Source of the DNA: Enterovibrio sp051650965
Lineage (GTDB): Bacteria; Pseudomonadota; Gammaproteobacteria; Enterobacterales; Vibrionaceae
NCBI GenBank assembly: GCA_051650965.1
Contig: JBOFRL010000030.1
Coordinates: 1-64,000, forward strand
Reading direction: 5' to 3'
DNA: 64,000 nucleotides
In this document: piece by piece, positions 17,270 to 26,445 of the stretch
Numbering within the stretch: the first letter of the stretch is position 1
How the letters are laid out: each line of letters opens with the position of its first letter
Notes under the pieces: model-generated
The model's database searches: none
Told to the model about the DNA's origin: nothing
The model's input: only the letters and a program-made list of their open reading frames with translations
Translations under genes and position numbers: made by a program

Positions 17270-18184
17270 ATGTCAAAAAACATTTTCGCTTGGCTTTTAC
17301 TCGCTGCGGCAAGTAGCGCCTTTGCATTTAATGATGATTTTACCACCGGCTCAAGCCTTGAAGTCAAAGGCGAGCGCCTGTTAACGGCACGATTTATCTC
17401 AAACTTGCCATACAGCGCCTGCGCGGCCGATGATCCGCCGGTGACGAACGGCATTTGCAAAGAGGTGTCCTTGCGCATTGGCTCGCCGATGTTTTATTCG
17501 GTTTTCAACTATAACGGCACCTACAATCACACCAATTTGACTCACAATCAGTTTAGTGAACTGATCCAGCATTATAGCGTCGGCAGCCAAACCCTCAATC
17601 GCGATTGGAGCTTACCAACGCTGGGGCAGCTGCAGTGGATGATCGATAATAATGTAGTGAAACCTGCTGTTGGCGAGCGCTTTTGGGCTGTCGGCGATAA
17701 TTTAACGTCGTTAAAGAAAGTCTCTTGGAAAGATGTCTATACAACCGCGTATAACCAGACAGACGATCAAGCGTCGGTGCACCGTTTAGCGCACCAAACC
17801 ACGCCCTCTGTCTGCAAAGAGCTCGAATGCACCAACTTTAAAGAGCCAAGGCCGTTTAATATCAGGGTGATCCGTAACAACGCCGTTCACGATATGTGGT
17901 ATCGCATCGAATACAGCGACGGCGCGCGTGTCTACCAAATTGACGGATGGAGCCGAACCGGCTCGGTAACCGTCATACCGGCCACGGCAAAATGGGTCAA
18001 CTTTACTTGGAGTAAAAAATCCGGCAGCAGCATGTCAAAACACCACGTTACTCAAACGGGGATCATTGATAAAGTCAATTGGACGCTCAAAGACACCACC
18101 TTATGCTGGATCTCTGGCGGCTCACTGGTCAGCGTGACTATCGGAAGCAGCCCGCATGCAGTAAGCGGCACGACAAAATGCTGA
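17270..18184 (+). CDS. Secreted six-cysteine protein, paralogue 3 of 3
   Basis: 304 residues, the most divergent of the triplet. The signal peptide ends AFA before FNDDFTTG. Shared segments are LPYSACAADDPP, RDWSLPTLGQLQWMI, TPSVCKELECTNF, NNAVHDMWYRIEYSDG and LCWISGGSLVSVTIGSSPH, with the same six cysteines. The ATG at 17270 has AGGA nine bases upstream and lies 34 bases after the previous stop, so the three genes look like one transcription unit. The closing MDYS motif of the other two is lost. Function unknown. Confidence 0.8.
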   Translation: MSKNIFAWLLLAAASSAFAFNDDFTTGSSLEVKGERLLTARFISNLPYSACAADDPPVTNGICKEVSLRIGSPMFYSVFNYNGTYNHTNLTHNQFSELIQHYSVGSQTLNRDWSLPTLGQLQWMIDNNVVKPAVGERFWAVGDNLTSLKKVSWKDVYTTAYNQTDDQASVHRLAHQTTPSVCKELECTNFKEPRPFNIRVIRNNAVHDMWYRIEYSDGARVYQIDGWSRTGSVTVIPATAKWVNFTWSKKSGSSMSKHHVTQTGIIDKVNWTLKDTTLCWISGGSLVSVTIGSSPHAVSGTTKC

Positions 18185-18213
18185 TTTTTAAGCGCTTTTA
18201 AGATGCGCAATCC

Positions 18214-18249
18214 CAGTAGAGCTGCGGTACTCTTTACCGCACTCTACTG
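18214..18249. terminator. Strong hairpin after the paralogue triplet
   Basis: CAGTAGAG-TGCGGTA pairs with TACCGCACTCTACTG around a five-base loop with one bulged base. It sits between convergent genes, so it probably ends transcription, although no T-run follows on either strand. Confidence 0.55.
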
Positions 18250-18269
18250 CCAGACGCGCTCACCTCTCG

Positions 18270-18716
18270 CTAAAGTACCATCTCGCTTTTTGTCAGCCAG
18301 TGAACCTTCACTCCCGCCTGCGCAAACATCTCCACGCTGATTGCGATTTTTTCTTGCCAGCGCACCAAAAAGTCTTCTTCTGGCTCAGGGCAATAAACAT
18401 CGCTGATCTCGGTTTGAATAATTTTCGCCGCACAATTAGGACACGGAAAATGGGTTACCCAAATTGCGCAGCCTTGCAAATCGCGCTTAGCAAACAAAAT
18501 CGCATTTTCTTCTGCATGCAATGTTTTAAGCAGTTTGATCTCGCGCTGATCGGTCGCCGCGCTATCAAAAATGCCATGCGGATAACCATTAAATCCTAAT
18601 GAAATAATATGGTTACCTTTCGCAATCACCGCGCCAACTTGGGTTGAAGGATCTTTACTCCACGAAGCAACTAATTGTGCCATCTGATAAAAACGTATAT
18701 TCCACTTCGAACTCAT
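18270..18716 (-). CDS. Deoxycytidylate deaminase-family protein
   Basis: Zinc-dependent deaminase fold, predicted to convert dCMP to dUMP for thymidylate synthesis. 148 residues with the zinc and catalytic motif LHAEENAIL near residue 66 and FPCPNCAAKI near 90, plus the N-terminal SKDPSTQVGAVI typical of ComE/dCMP deaminases and phage enzymes. Enteric bacteria use dCTP deaminase instead, so this gene is patchy among gammaproteobacteria. It is convergent with the paralogue triplet and divergent from ygiQ. The ATG at 18716 follows an in-frame stop-rich stretch and fits the family N-terminus. Confidence 0.88.
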   Translation of the reverse strand: MSSKWNIRFYQMAQLVASWSKDPSTQVGAVIAKGNHIISLGFNGYPHGIFDSAATDQREIKLLKTLHAEENAILFAKRDLQGCAIWVTHFPCPNCAAKIIQTEISDVYCPEPEEDFLVRWQEKIAISVEMFAQAGVKVHWLTKSEMVL

Positions 18717-18941
18717 TTTTGCTTGCCCGTATTTTTAAAATGCTTACTACACAACAAACCCAATAAATGGACCATTTTTGCTCAAAAAACAATACGAAAG
18801 GCGCGCCTTGGCGATGCTAAGCAGCCCCGAGCGCGTGATCTTGATCGAAAACATGTACTTCATGAAGACAAAGCTTTAAACTTTGCACCACAAACTATCA
18901 CCGCGGCACAAATTTTTTTGCCCCACAACTGCGATCTCTGC

Positions 18942-21140
18942 ATGACCATAAAAAACGACATTCGTGATTATCCAAAATATTGGGCTGAATGCTTTGGCAC
19001 GGCTCCTTTTTTACCTACAAGCCGCGCCGAAATGGACGCACTTGGCTGGGATAGCTGCGATATTGTCATCGTTACCGGCGATGCTTACATCGACCACCCG
19101 AGCTTTGGCATGGCCATCATCGGCCGCACACTGGAAGCGCAAGGTTACCGCGTTGGCATTATCGCGCAGCCCGATTGGCACGATCCTAGCGCATTTCAAG
19201 TACTTGGCAAACCCAATCTCTATTTTGGCGTCACGGCCGGTAACATGGACTCCATGATCAACCGCTACACGGCGGATAAAAAACTGCGCCACGATGACGC
19301 TTATACCCCAAACAACATTGGCGGCAAGCGCCCCGACCGCGCGGTGATCATCTACTCGCAGCGTTGCCGGCAGGCCTATAAAGATGTGCCGATTGTGCTT
19401 GGCGGTATCGAAGCGAGCCTGCGCCGCGTTGCCCATTATGACTACTGGTCTGACAAAGTGCGCCGCTCCGTTTTGGTCGATAGCAAGGCTGACATTTTGT
19501 TATTTGGGAATGCCGAGCGCGCCTTAATTGATATTACATATCGCCTCGCCCATGGTGAAAAAGTCAGCGAAATCAATAATGTTGCAGGCACGGCGGTGCT
19601 ATTAAAGCAAGTTCCGGCGCATCTGACCGAAATCGACAGCGGCCGCATAGACAAACCGCGCCTTGGCATGCTGCACACTAATCCTTATCAAACGGGCTGT
19701 GACAGCGTTCCAAACAGCGCCGCGCCTGCCGAAAATTTACTGCACGCCGCGCCGCAAGTACACAATTCGTCCGCCACAAAGCATCACACGCACAACTGCG
19801 TTGTACGTCTGCCATCGTTTGAAAAATTAGTCAATGACAAGATTTTGTACGCGCACGCCACTCGGGTATTGCACCTTGAAAACAATCCATATTCAGCAAG
19901 ACCTTTAGTGCAAAAACACGGCGACCGCGAACTTTGGCTCAACCCGCCACCGCGCCCGTTAACGACCGCCGAGATGGACTATCTCTTTGATTTACCATTT
20001 GCACGAGTGCCGCATCCGCAATATCAAGGGGTGAAAATTCCCGCTTACGAGATGATAAAAACCTCGGTTAACATCATGCGCGGCTGTTTTGGCGGCTGCT
20101 CGTTTTGCTCCATCACCGAGCACGAAGGGCGCATCATTCAAAACCGCTCGCAGCACTCCATTTTGCAAGAGATCGAAGACATTCGCGACAAAGTCCCCGG
20201 ATTTACCGGCGTGATTTCCGATCTTGGCGGGCCGACCGCGAACATGTACCACCTTGGCTGCAAAGATCAAAAGGCGGAGCATAACTGCCGACGTCCATCG
20301 TGTGTTTTTCCCAAAATTTGTGAAAAGCTCAATACCGACCATTCGCACACCATCAAGCTTTATCAAGCGGCGCGCACGCTGCCTGGGGTGAAAAAAGTCG
20401 TGATCGCCTCTGGCGTGCGCTACGATCTGGCCGTCACATCTCCTGAATACGTCAAAGAGCTGGTGACGCATCATGTTGGCGGCTATCTAAAAATTGCGCC
20501 CGAGCACACCGAAAAAGAGACGCTCGATCTGATGATGAAGCCTGGCATGGGCAGCTACGACACGTTCAAAGCGATGTTTGAAAAATATTCAACCGAAGCG
20601 GGGAAAAAGCAGTATCTGATCCCCTATTTCATCGCCGCGCACCCAGGATGTAGCGATCTTGACATGCTTAATTTGGCGCTGTGGCTTAAGCAAAATGATT
20701 ATCGCTGCGACCAAGTACAGACGTTTTATCCGTCGCCGATGTGCAACGCGACCAGCATGTACTACTCGCACACCAACCCGCTCAAGCGCGTCACCTACAA
20801 AAATCGCCAGCCGCTGTTTGTGGCGAAAGGTGAAATTCAGCGCCGCCTGCACAAAGCATTTTTGCGCTATCACGACCCGAAAAATTGGCCGCTGCTGCGC
20901 GAAACCCTCGTGAAGATGAACAAAGCGCATCTTATTGGCGAAAAAGCGCATTGCTTGATCCCGCCGGCCAACGGCTTTAGCGAAAAAAATCTGCTTGCGA
21001 ATAAAAAAAGGACTCCGCATACAGAAAACTCGCCACGCTCGTCCAAGGCGAAGCCTTTTGCCACCAAGCACACACCGCTTGCGCCAAATACACGCAATTC
21101 TGGTGCTAAACGGCCTAAAAAGCCGCGAACAACAGGCTAA
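18942..21140 (+). CDS. ygiQ: YgiQ-family radical SAM protein
   Basis: Large radical SAM enzyme of unknown substrate. The [4Fe-4S] motif CFGGCSFCSITEHEGR lies near residue 380, with the YgiQ N-terminal domain before it (AECFGTAPFLP near 15, VTGDAYIDHPSFGMA near 40, GNMDSMINRYTAD near 90) and a DUF3362-type C-terminus ending in a basic, low-complexity tail. From the ATG at 18942 it is 732 residues, matching E. coli (739). The frame is open to 18675 but the extra 89 residues resemble no YgiQ. No good Shine-Dalgarno precedes 18942, so the start could be slightly upstream. Confidence 0.92.
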   Translation: MTIKNDIRDYPKYWAECFGTAPFLPTSRAEMDALGWDSCDIVIVTGDAYIDHPSFGMAIIGRTLEAQGYRVGIIAQPDWHDPSAFQVLGKPNLYFGVTAGNMDSMINRYTADKKLRHDDAYTPNNIGGKRPDRAVIIYSQRCRQAYKDVPIVLGGIEASLRRVAHYDYWSDKVRRSVLVDSKADILLFGNAERALIDITYRLAHGEKVSEINNVAGTAVLLKQVPAHLTEIDSGRIDKPRLGMLHTNPYQTGCDSVPNSAAPAENLLHAAPQVHNSSATKHHTHNCVVRLPSFEKLVNDKILYAHATRVLHLENNPYSARPLVQKHGDRELWLNPPPRPLTTAEMDYLFDLPFARVPHPQYQGVKIPAYEMIKTSVNIMRGCFGGCSFCSITEHEGRIIQNRSQHSILQEIEDIRDKVPGFTGVISDLGGPTANMYHLGCKDQKAEHNCRRPSCVFPKICEKLNTDHSHTIKLYQAARTLPGVKKVVIASGVRYDLAVTSPEYVKELVTHHVGGYLKIAPEHTEKETLDLMMKPGMGSYDTFKAMFEKYSTEAGKKQYLIPYFIAAHPGCSDLDMLNLALWLKQNDYRCDQVQTFYPSPMCNATSMYYSHTNPLKRVTYKNRQPLFVAKGEIQRRLHKAFLRYHDPKNWPLLRETLVKMNKAHLIGEKAHCLIPPANGFSEKNLLANKKRTPHTENSPRSSKAKPFATKHTPLAPNTRNSGAKRPKKPRTTG

Positions 21141-21310
21141 CACGCAACAAAATGGCTTTGCGGTTTTCTCAAAGCCATTTGCCAAAGGTTACCCTTATGC
21201 CACTTTGCGTCTGCGAGTAAAACATCAACAAATACAATCATATATACATAAAAAAGTTATATTGCTAGACTAAGTACACCTTATTTTTTACAGCGGCAAG
21301 ATTGCTTTAC

Positions 21311-23404
21311 ATGAAACTATCGGCCAATCGATTAGCCCAGTGGTTTGTACAGGGAGATTATTTTTCTGTCTCGGCCAAACAGGCTAAGCTGCATTTTTGT
21401 TCGAAAAATTTTAATGAATCGGTTCCCTTTGCCATTTGGAATGGCCAATGCCGCATTGAGCGGGGCTTGTGGTGGGGAAAAATTTACTTTGAATTTTGCT
21501 CACTTGAAGAAAAAGTCGAAACCATTGCCGTACTTGGGCTGCCATGGCGCAAAGTCGCGCATTTCGCACAGCAACTTGCGGTGCAATACCAAACTTGGCT
21601 GCACGAGCAGCACCAAGATCTCCTCACCATTGAGCCACGTCTACAAGAACAATTTAAGCAGCTCGGTGATCCCAATGCTTTTTTGCGCCATTCCGAGCTG
21701 ACTCAATGGCAAGATGCGTCAATTACACTGATGCAAGAGCTCAATTTTCACCCGCAGCTGCTGAGCATTTTTGAGCCAGAGCTATACGACAAATTTCGCA
21801 GCTGGTTGATAGAAGGCGAAACGCTGCGTAGCAGACGCAACCAAGAGTGGCTCAATGTGCAGCTGCAGCAGTGGCAACCGTGGTTTAAAGCCGCACACAC
21901 GCCCGTGCTGAGCGCCATTCAGCAGCAAGCGGTGATCACCAACGAAGATCACAACCTCGTGATTGGCGGCGCTGCATGCGGCAAAACGACGACGTTGCTT
22001 GCGCACTGCCATTACCTGTTACACAGCAAGCAATGTCGCGCGTGGCAAATTCTCTTTATTGTGCCCGATCACGCGGTTAAACGAAAAATACGCTCACGGC
22101 TGAGCAAACTCGGACTGCCTGCGATAAACATCGTCACACCGGTCGCGCTGGCCCAGCAGATCATTCGCTCTAATTTTGATGAGCTTTTGCAAGTTTCCAA
22201 GCTGATCAGCTGCGCGCGCTCACGCGATAAGTGGTTAACGCAATGGCTTGAAACGACTTTTAGCAACACGGCGTCACTTAAGCGCTGGCAAAAACACATC
22301 GCAACATGGCCGGTGCCAGGGATCGATCCCGAAAAACCGCTTGTAGAGCAAACGACTAGCAGCGATTTTCTCCTGTGGCTGTGGCGCCAGCTGACCCTTT
22401 TGTTGCAGCAAAATGTGCCAAGCACGGCTATCAAGCAGCTTGTCCATCACGATCCGCAAGCGCTGAGCGAGCTCACGCTGCTTTCTCCTTTGATGCACCA
22501 CTATCAAAATTCGTTAAATGACAACGGCGAGCACGACGCCAAGCGCCTGCTTGAGCGAGCGACCGACCTGCTTAGCCGCAAAGACGGCGCTTTTATCCAC
22601 CATTACGCCCATTTTTTGGTTGATGAATACCAAGCGTTTTCTCTCCCCGCGGTCACTTTTTTAGAGACTTTGTGCCACACCAAGCAATCTGAGCAGCAAA
22701 AACAGCCGGTTCTTTTTGCAACGGCCGATGACTTACAGCTTATCGACCATTTTACGGATGCAACGGCGGTGCTTGCCGATGATTTTGCCGAGCGTTTTGC
22801 GCATGCAGCCATCACGCGGTTGCCGCAAAGTTATCGCTTTAATCAATACGTTGCAAAATGCGCCGGCGCTATTTTGAATGCAGAAATGACCTATGGCGCA
22901 GAAGAAGATGCGGCGGCTATTAAACTTGCGCCGCCTTTGCAAAGCGTTAAGTCCGACAACAAAAAGCAGGTGCAGCTCATCGAGCACAGCGCGATCCCAA
23001 AAGCGCTGCTAAAGCTCGCCACGCTTTCCGGTGGCAGTCCGCTAGAGATCTTATTTATCGGGCGAGAGCTGAGTAATAAGCCTAAGGAGCTGCGCGCATG
23101 GCAGCAGAGTTTCCCTATGTTTTCAATGCGCTATGAAGCGGTAACGCAAGCGAAAGGCGTGGAGGCCGATCACTGCTTTATCGTGGATGTGAATAGGGAT
23201 GTTTTTCCGGCGCCATCGCAGGAGCAAGGGCTACAGTACGCGCTGTTTAGTCAATATTCCTACGTCGATCACGCCAAGGAGCGCAGCCTGTTCTATCTTG
23301 CGCTAACGCGCGCGCGCCATTGCTGGGTCTGCTACGAGCCTGAGCGGCCGTCACTGTTTATCGAAGAGTTGCGGCACGCGTGTAAAAAAGAAATAAAGCG
23401 ATAA
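21311..23404 (+). CDS. Divergent DNA helicase IV (HelD)-like protein
   Basis: Superfamily 1 UvrD/Rep-type helicase most like HelD: the N-terminus has LAQW and the RGLWWGK segment matching the HelD RGLVWGE region, and the length (697) fits E. coli (684). Several helicase motifs are altered. Walker A is GGAACGKTT near 220. Motif II reads DEYQAF instead of DEFQDI, motif III ATADDLQLIDHF instead of GDDWQAIYRF. LPQSYRFN and the C-terminal YLALTRARH are kept. ATPase activity may persist because GKT and DE remain, but unwinding may be impaired; that is inference. The start is ATG, with a TTG three codons upstream possible. Confidence 0.8.
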   Translation: MKLSANRLAQWFVQGDYFSVSAKQAKLHFCSKNFNESVPFAIWNGQCRIERGLWWGKIYFEFCSLEEKVETIAVLGLPWRKVAHFAQQLAVQYQTWLHEQHQDLLTIEPRLQEQFKQLGDPNAFLRHSELTQWQDASITLMQELNFHPQLLSIFEPELYDKFRSWLIEGETLRSRRNQEWLNVQLQQWQPWFKAAHTPVLSAIQQQAVITNEDHNLVIGGAACGKTTTLLAHCHYLLHSKQCRAWQILFIVPDHAVKRKIRSRLSKLGLPAINIVTPVALAQQIIRSNFDELLQVSKLISCARSRDKWLTQWLETTFSNTASLKRWQKHIATWPVPGIDPEKPLVEQTTSSDFLLWLWRQLTLLLQQNVPSTAIKQLVHHDPQALSELTLLSPLMHHYQNSLNDNGEHDAKRLLERATDLLSRKDGAFIHHYAHFLVDEYQAFSLPAVTFLETLCHTKQSEQQKQPVLFATADDLQLIDHFTDATAVLADDFAERFAHAAITRLPQSYRFNQYVAKCAGAILNAEMTYGAEEDAAAIKLAPPLQSVKSDNKKQVQLIEHSAIPKALLKLATLSGGSPLEILFIGRELSNKPKELRAWQQSFPMFSMRYEAVTQAKGVEADHCFIVDVNRDVFPAPSQEQGLQYALFSQYSYVDHAKERSLFYLALTRARHCWVCYEPERPSLFIEELRHACKKEIKR

Positions 23405-23426
23405 ATCGAACCTGAGCCAAAAGCAT

Positions 23427-23493
23427 AAAAAATCACCTGAGAATGTTGCTAGCGATTTTTACCAAGCTCGCACTATGCTCAGGTGATTTATTT
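23427..23493. terminator. Terminator between the helicase and HD-GYP genes
   Basis: AAATCACCTGAG and CTCAGGTGATTT pair around a loop of about 35 bases, flanked by A-rich and T-rich tracts; it lies between the convergent ends of the two genes. Confidence 0.7.
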
Positions 23494-25004
23494 TATGTGC
23501 TGTGCGCTTTTTCGCGCTTTTTGTGCATGCGGCTACGGCTGGTTACGGTTGGCTTGTCTATGAGGGTGTAAAGCAGCTTATCGTCATAATGTTTAACAAT
23601 ATCAGCAAATTGCTGCTCGCAAGCGCCAAAAGCTTGCACCAAATCGGGATCAAAAAGCTTGCCACTGTTTTCTAAAATAAATTCACAAGCTTGCGCGTGG
23701 CTCAGCGCTTGCTCAAGATGGCGGCCGCAGCGCAGCTCATCATAATAGTTCGCCAGCCCAACAATTTTGCCAGAGAGCGGGATAGCTGCGCCCGACAAGC
23801 CGAACGGGTAGCCGCTGCCATCCCAATTTTCGTGGTGGCTAAGCGCCATCTCGCGCGCGAGCTCAAAAAAGCCTTGCTCATCATCTTCGATATTGAGTAT
23901 ATCGGCGCCGATCTGCGCATGCGTTTTAAAGATCTCTTTTTCCTGCGCCGACAACGGCCCCTCTTTTTGCAAAATCACTTCCGAAATCGCAATCTTGCCG
24001 ATGTCGTATAATGGCGCGCATTGATAGAGACGCTCAACAACCTCTTTATTTATCGCCTTTTTGTATTTATCGAGCTTTCCTAGCTGCTCGGCAAGCTCGC
24101 GCACGTAGCGCTGAATTCGCAGCAATTTAGCGCGATTGCCCCCTTCTCGCTTGACCAGCATGAAAGCAAAGTTTTTTACCGCTGTATCAATGCCTTGGCT
24201 CGTGATCGCCGGCTCAGTTTGCCGCCCGAGATCTTGCAGCATGCAGTTTGTGTAGTACGCGATGATGCCAAACTCCCCGAGCATGTTCATCGGCACTTTG
24301 GCTTGATAATTTTGCTCACCGACATAATTAAGCGTTTGGATCTGATAAGAAATTTGCCGCTTAAACAAGCTTGCGGCATTTTTGGTCAACAAAACCACAT
24401 ACGCGCTCATGATCAACGCGGCAATGAAAAAGCTTTGAACCATCTGATTAATATCAGCAAACGTCAAAAAAAGCCGATCATTGCGCACCAGCCACGCCAG
24501 CTCGCGGTTCATCACCATGCTCAGCAGCATCGTTAAAGCGAGCAGCAAATAAACCATCGCAAAACCAACTTGCAGCGCGAGCGGCACAAAAGTTTGCGGC
24601 GGATTATTAAATGCATCGGGTTTTTCCAGCTGCACGCGCGTGTCAGAAATCGCCAAATCAACAGAAATAAAGCTGCCAAGCACAATAATGCCAAACGCCA
24701 CTTTAATATTGGTTTCTAAAGGAAAATTATAAAAATGGTGATGCCACGCAGCAAACATCATCCCCACCACAGTGTACAACGCCATGCTGCTTAAAGCGCT
24801 CATGCGATAGCAACTGAGATATAAAGAGAGCCGCACCAAATAAAGCAAAAAAAATAACACCGCCGTTTGGAAAAACAGCGTGACAAAATGAATATCGCTT
24901 AAATAAGAACTAACTTGCATACCGTAAAGCGAAAAAATAAATGTTGCAAAAATATGGTGAAATCCGGCTCTAATGTGAGGAAGAGTAAATAAACTATATG
25001 CCAT
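23493..25004 (-). CDS. Membrane protein with HD-GYP domain lacking the HD histidine
   Basis: 503 residues. About six membrane segments occupy residues 15-210, followed by a linker and an HD-GYP domain (about 280-475). Typical HD-GYP enzymes cleave cyclic di-GMP. Here the HD pair in the first motif reads LYDIGKI, Tyr333 replacing the metal-binding His; the codon is TAC at 24006-24008. The second motif HHENWDGSGYPFGLSG is intact, so the GYP signature is present, while the usual VADVYDAL is LANYYDEL. It may be an inactive sensor or use a changed metal site. The ATG at 25004 has GGGAATGG upstream. Convergent with the helicase gene. Confidence 0.85.
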   Translation of the reverse strand: MAYSLFTLPHIRAGFHHIFATFIFSLYGMQVSSYLSDIHFVTLFFQTAVLFFLLYLVRLSLYLSCYRMSALSSMALYTVVGMMFAAWHHHFYNFPLETNIKVAFGIIVLGSFISVDLAISDTRVQLEKPDAFNNPPQTFVPLALQVGFAMVYLLLALTMLLSMVMNRELAWLVRNDRLFLTFADINQMVQSFFIAALIMSAYVVLLTKNAASLFKRQISYQIQTLNYVGEQNYQAKVPMNMLGEFGIIAYYTNCMLQDLGRQTEPAITSQGIDTAVKNFAFMLVKREGGNRAKLLRIQRYVRELAEQLGKLDKYKKAINKEVVERLYQCAPLYDIGKIAISEVILQKEGPLSAQEKEIFKTHAQIGADILNIEDDEQGFFELAREMALSHHENWDGSGYPFGLSGAAIPLSGKIVGLANYYDELRCGRHLEQALSHAQACEFILENSGKLFDPDLVQAFGACEQQFADIVKHYDDKLLYTLIDKPTVTSRSRMHKKREKAHST

Positions 25005-25472
25005 CTATGCCATTCCCATTGATAGCGTTAATATTTTAACAGCTGAATAAAATAAAAATCCTAATCTGTACGCGATAATTTCACGCGCACTAAAGGCTTA
25101 TAAATGTAGAAAATCAAATAATAAGAAACTTGATGCATTTGAATTCGTTTCTTTAATTTCGCTGCGTGCATTCTTTTATTTTGATTTCTTATTTGCACGT
25201 TATTTCATGCTTTTCGATAAAAATCAATTAATTAGAATAACTGACGAAAATTCACGAGTACAATTGTACTTTTTAGCGCAAAGTTTGCAAGATCAGTTAA
25301 GTCTCAGTTGAGGTAATAACGGGGAAATTATGCTGCTTATGAGCGGGGATAATAACGTTTATTTTCTATAACAGATTAATATTATTGGAATAAATAACAA
25401 GTTTACATTTTCCCCCAAGTTGCCTTTTATTTATTCAAGCAACTTGAGGGACTGTATTTAGTAACGCTTTAT
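25005..25472. other. AT-rich gene-less region with a hairpin downstream of cspD
   Basis: 468 bases between the HD-GYP start and the end of cspD. A stem of about 12 pairs with one mismatch (CCCnCAAGTTGC / GCAACTTGAGGG, 25412-25450) lies 22 bases after the cspD stop and may end or protect that transcript. Nothing else is recognisable. Confidence 0.5.
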
Positions 25473-25694
25473 TTATTGCGACATTTCGCTATCAACCGGC
25501 GTGATCAAGCTGGCATGGTACCCTTTTGGTCCCTCTTGGACTTCATAAGTCACGGTTTGACCAGCTTTAAGAGTACGATAGCCGTCCATCTGGATAGTCG
25601 AGTAGTGCGCAAAAATGTCATCCTCTCCCTCGTGAGGACAGATAAAACCAAACCCTTTTGCATTGTTAAACCATTTAACAGTACCCATTGCCAT
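25473..25694 (-). CDS. cspD: Cold-shock-like protein CspD
   Basis: Single-strand nucleic-acid-binding OB-fold protein; in E. coli CspD is induced in stationary phase and inhibits replication. 73 residues with RNP1-like KGFGFICPHEG, RNP2-like DDIFAHYSTIQMDGYRTLKAGQ and the CspD-specific GPKGYHASLI. The start at 25694 has AGAGGG nine bases upstream. cspD usually sits next to clpS; here it is 25 kb away beside tRNA genes. Confidence 0.95.
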   Translation of the reverse strand: MAMGTVKWFNNAKGFGFICPHEGEDDIFAHYSTIQMDGYRTLKAGQTVTYEVQEGPKGYHASLITPVDSEMSQ

Positions 25695-26291
25695 GCGAAA
25701 CATCCCTCTTGCATTTAAACTACGAAATTGATTAGTAACACATTGATTTTCAATGTAATCGAAAGCTCATTTTACTGAAGCCAATCAAAGAGTCGAACCT
25801 TATTGCGGGCAAATGCGTAGAGTGTCATATTGAAACGGCCATTTGGGATTAGCCTTGCGCGAGAATGTGATCACGGTGCATACAAAATTAATAGCGCGCT
25901 TACTCTTATTTTTTCTATGCAGATGACGTAAATTCACTGCAATTTTGCCTCAAGTTCCCATACCAGCATTTTTCGCAGTTTAAATAACACCATTTTTGCG
26001 ATGCAGGTTTAGCAGAAGAACGCCGAAGCTTAAAAAGCAGCGCGCAGTTTTTAATACGCAGGGCACAATTATTAAGCAAGCAGAAAATTCCAATGAAAAA
26101 AATTAAAGCGGCAAGAAACTAAAGTGGTAACTAAGCAAAAACAGAGGGGAAACAGGCAACGTTGTAATAGAAAAAGAAAAACAGTGACAAGCGAACTTAA
26201 AGAAAAACGATTTAGATTTGCCTAAAGCAAAGGTGAGTTACATTAAGTTACTGATTTTTATTGCAAGAAGTTTTTACGAAGGAGAGAATTT
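25695..26291. other. Gene-less region upstream of cspD and downstream of the tRNAs
   Basis: About 600 bases without a credible open frame, RNA gene or clear repeat. It should hold the cspD promoter at its left end. A-rich purine tracts are frequent near 26090-26220. I see no intrinsic terminator immediately after tRNA-Gly. Confidence 0.45.
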
Positions 26292-26367
26292 TGGAGCGAC
26301 ACACGGGGTTCGAACCCGTGACCTCAACCTTGGCAAGGTTGCGCTCTACCAACTGAGCTAGTGTCGC
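26292..26367 (-). tRNA. tRNA-Gly (GCC)
   Basis: 76 bases with encoded CCA. Acceptor GCGACAC pairs with GTGTCGC, D-arm AGCTCAGTTGGTAGAGC, anticodon loop TTGCCAA giving GCC, and T-arm with GGTTCGAACCC. It lies four bases after tRNA-Cys in the same transcript. Confidence 0.97.
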
Positions 26368-26371
26368 ATTA

Positions 26372-26445
26372 TGGAGGCGCGTCCCGGAGTCGAACCGAGG
26401 TCCACGGATTTGCAATCCGCTGCATAACCAGTCTGCCAACGCGCC
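26372..26445 (-). tRNA. tRNA-Cys (GCA)
   Basis: 74 bases with encoded CCA. Acceptor GGCGCGT pairs with ACGCGCC, anticodon loop TTGCAAA gives GCA, and the T-loop is GGTTCGACTCC. Transcription order is Cys then Gly; E. coli has glyW-cysT-leuZ, so the order differs and no tRNA-Leu is seen. Confidence 0.97.

Noticed and set aside
25412..25450. Hairpin after cspD as an intrinsic terminator
   Set aside because: Stem is good but neither strand has a T-run after it, so it is noted only as a hairpin.
26248..26439. 63-residue frame on the - strand
   Set aside because: It lies over the tRNA-Cys and tRNA-Gly genes.
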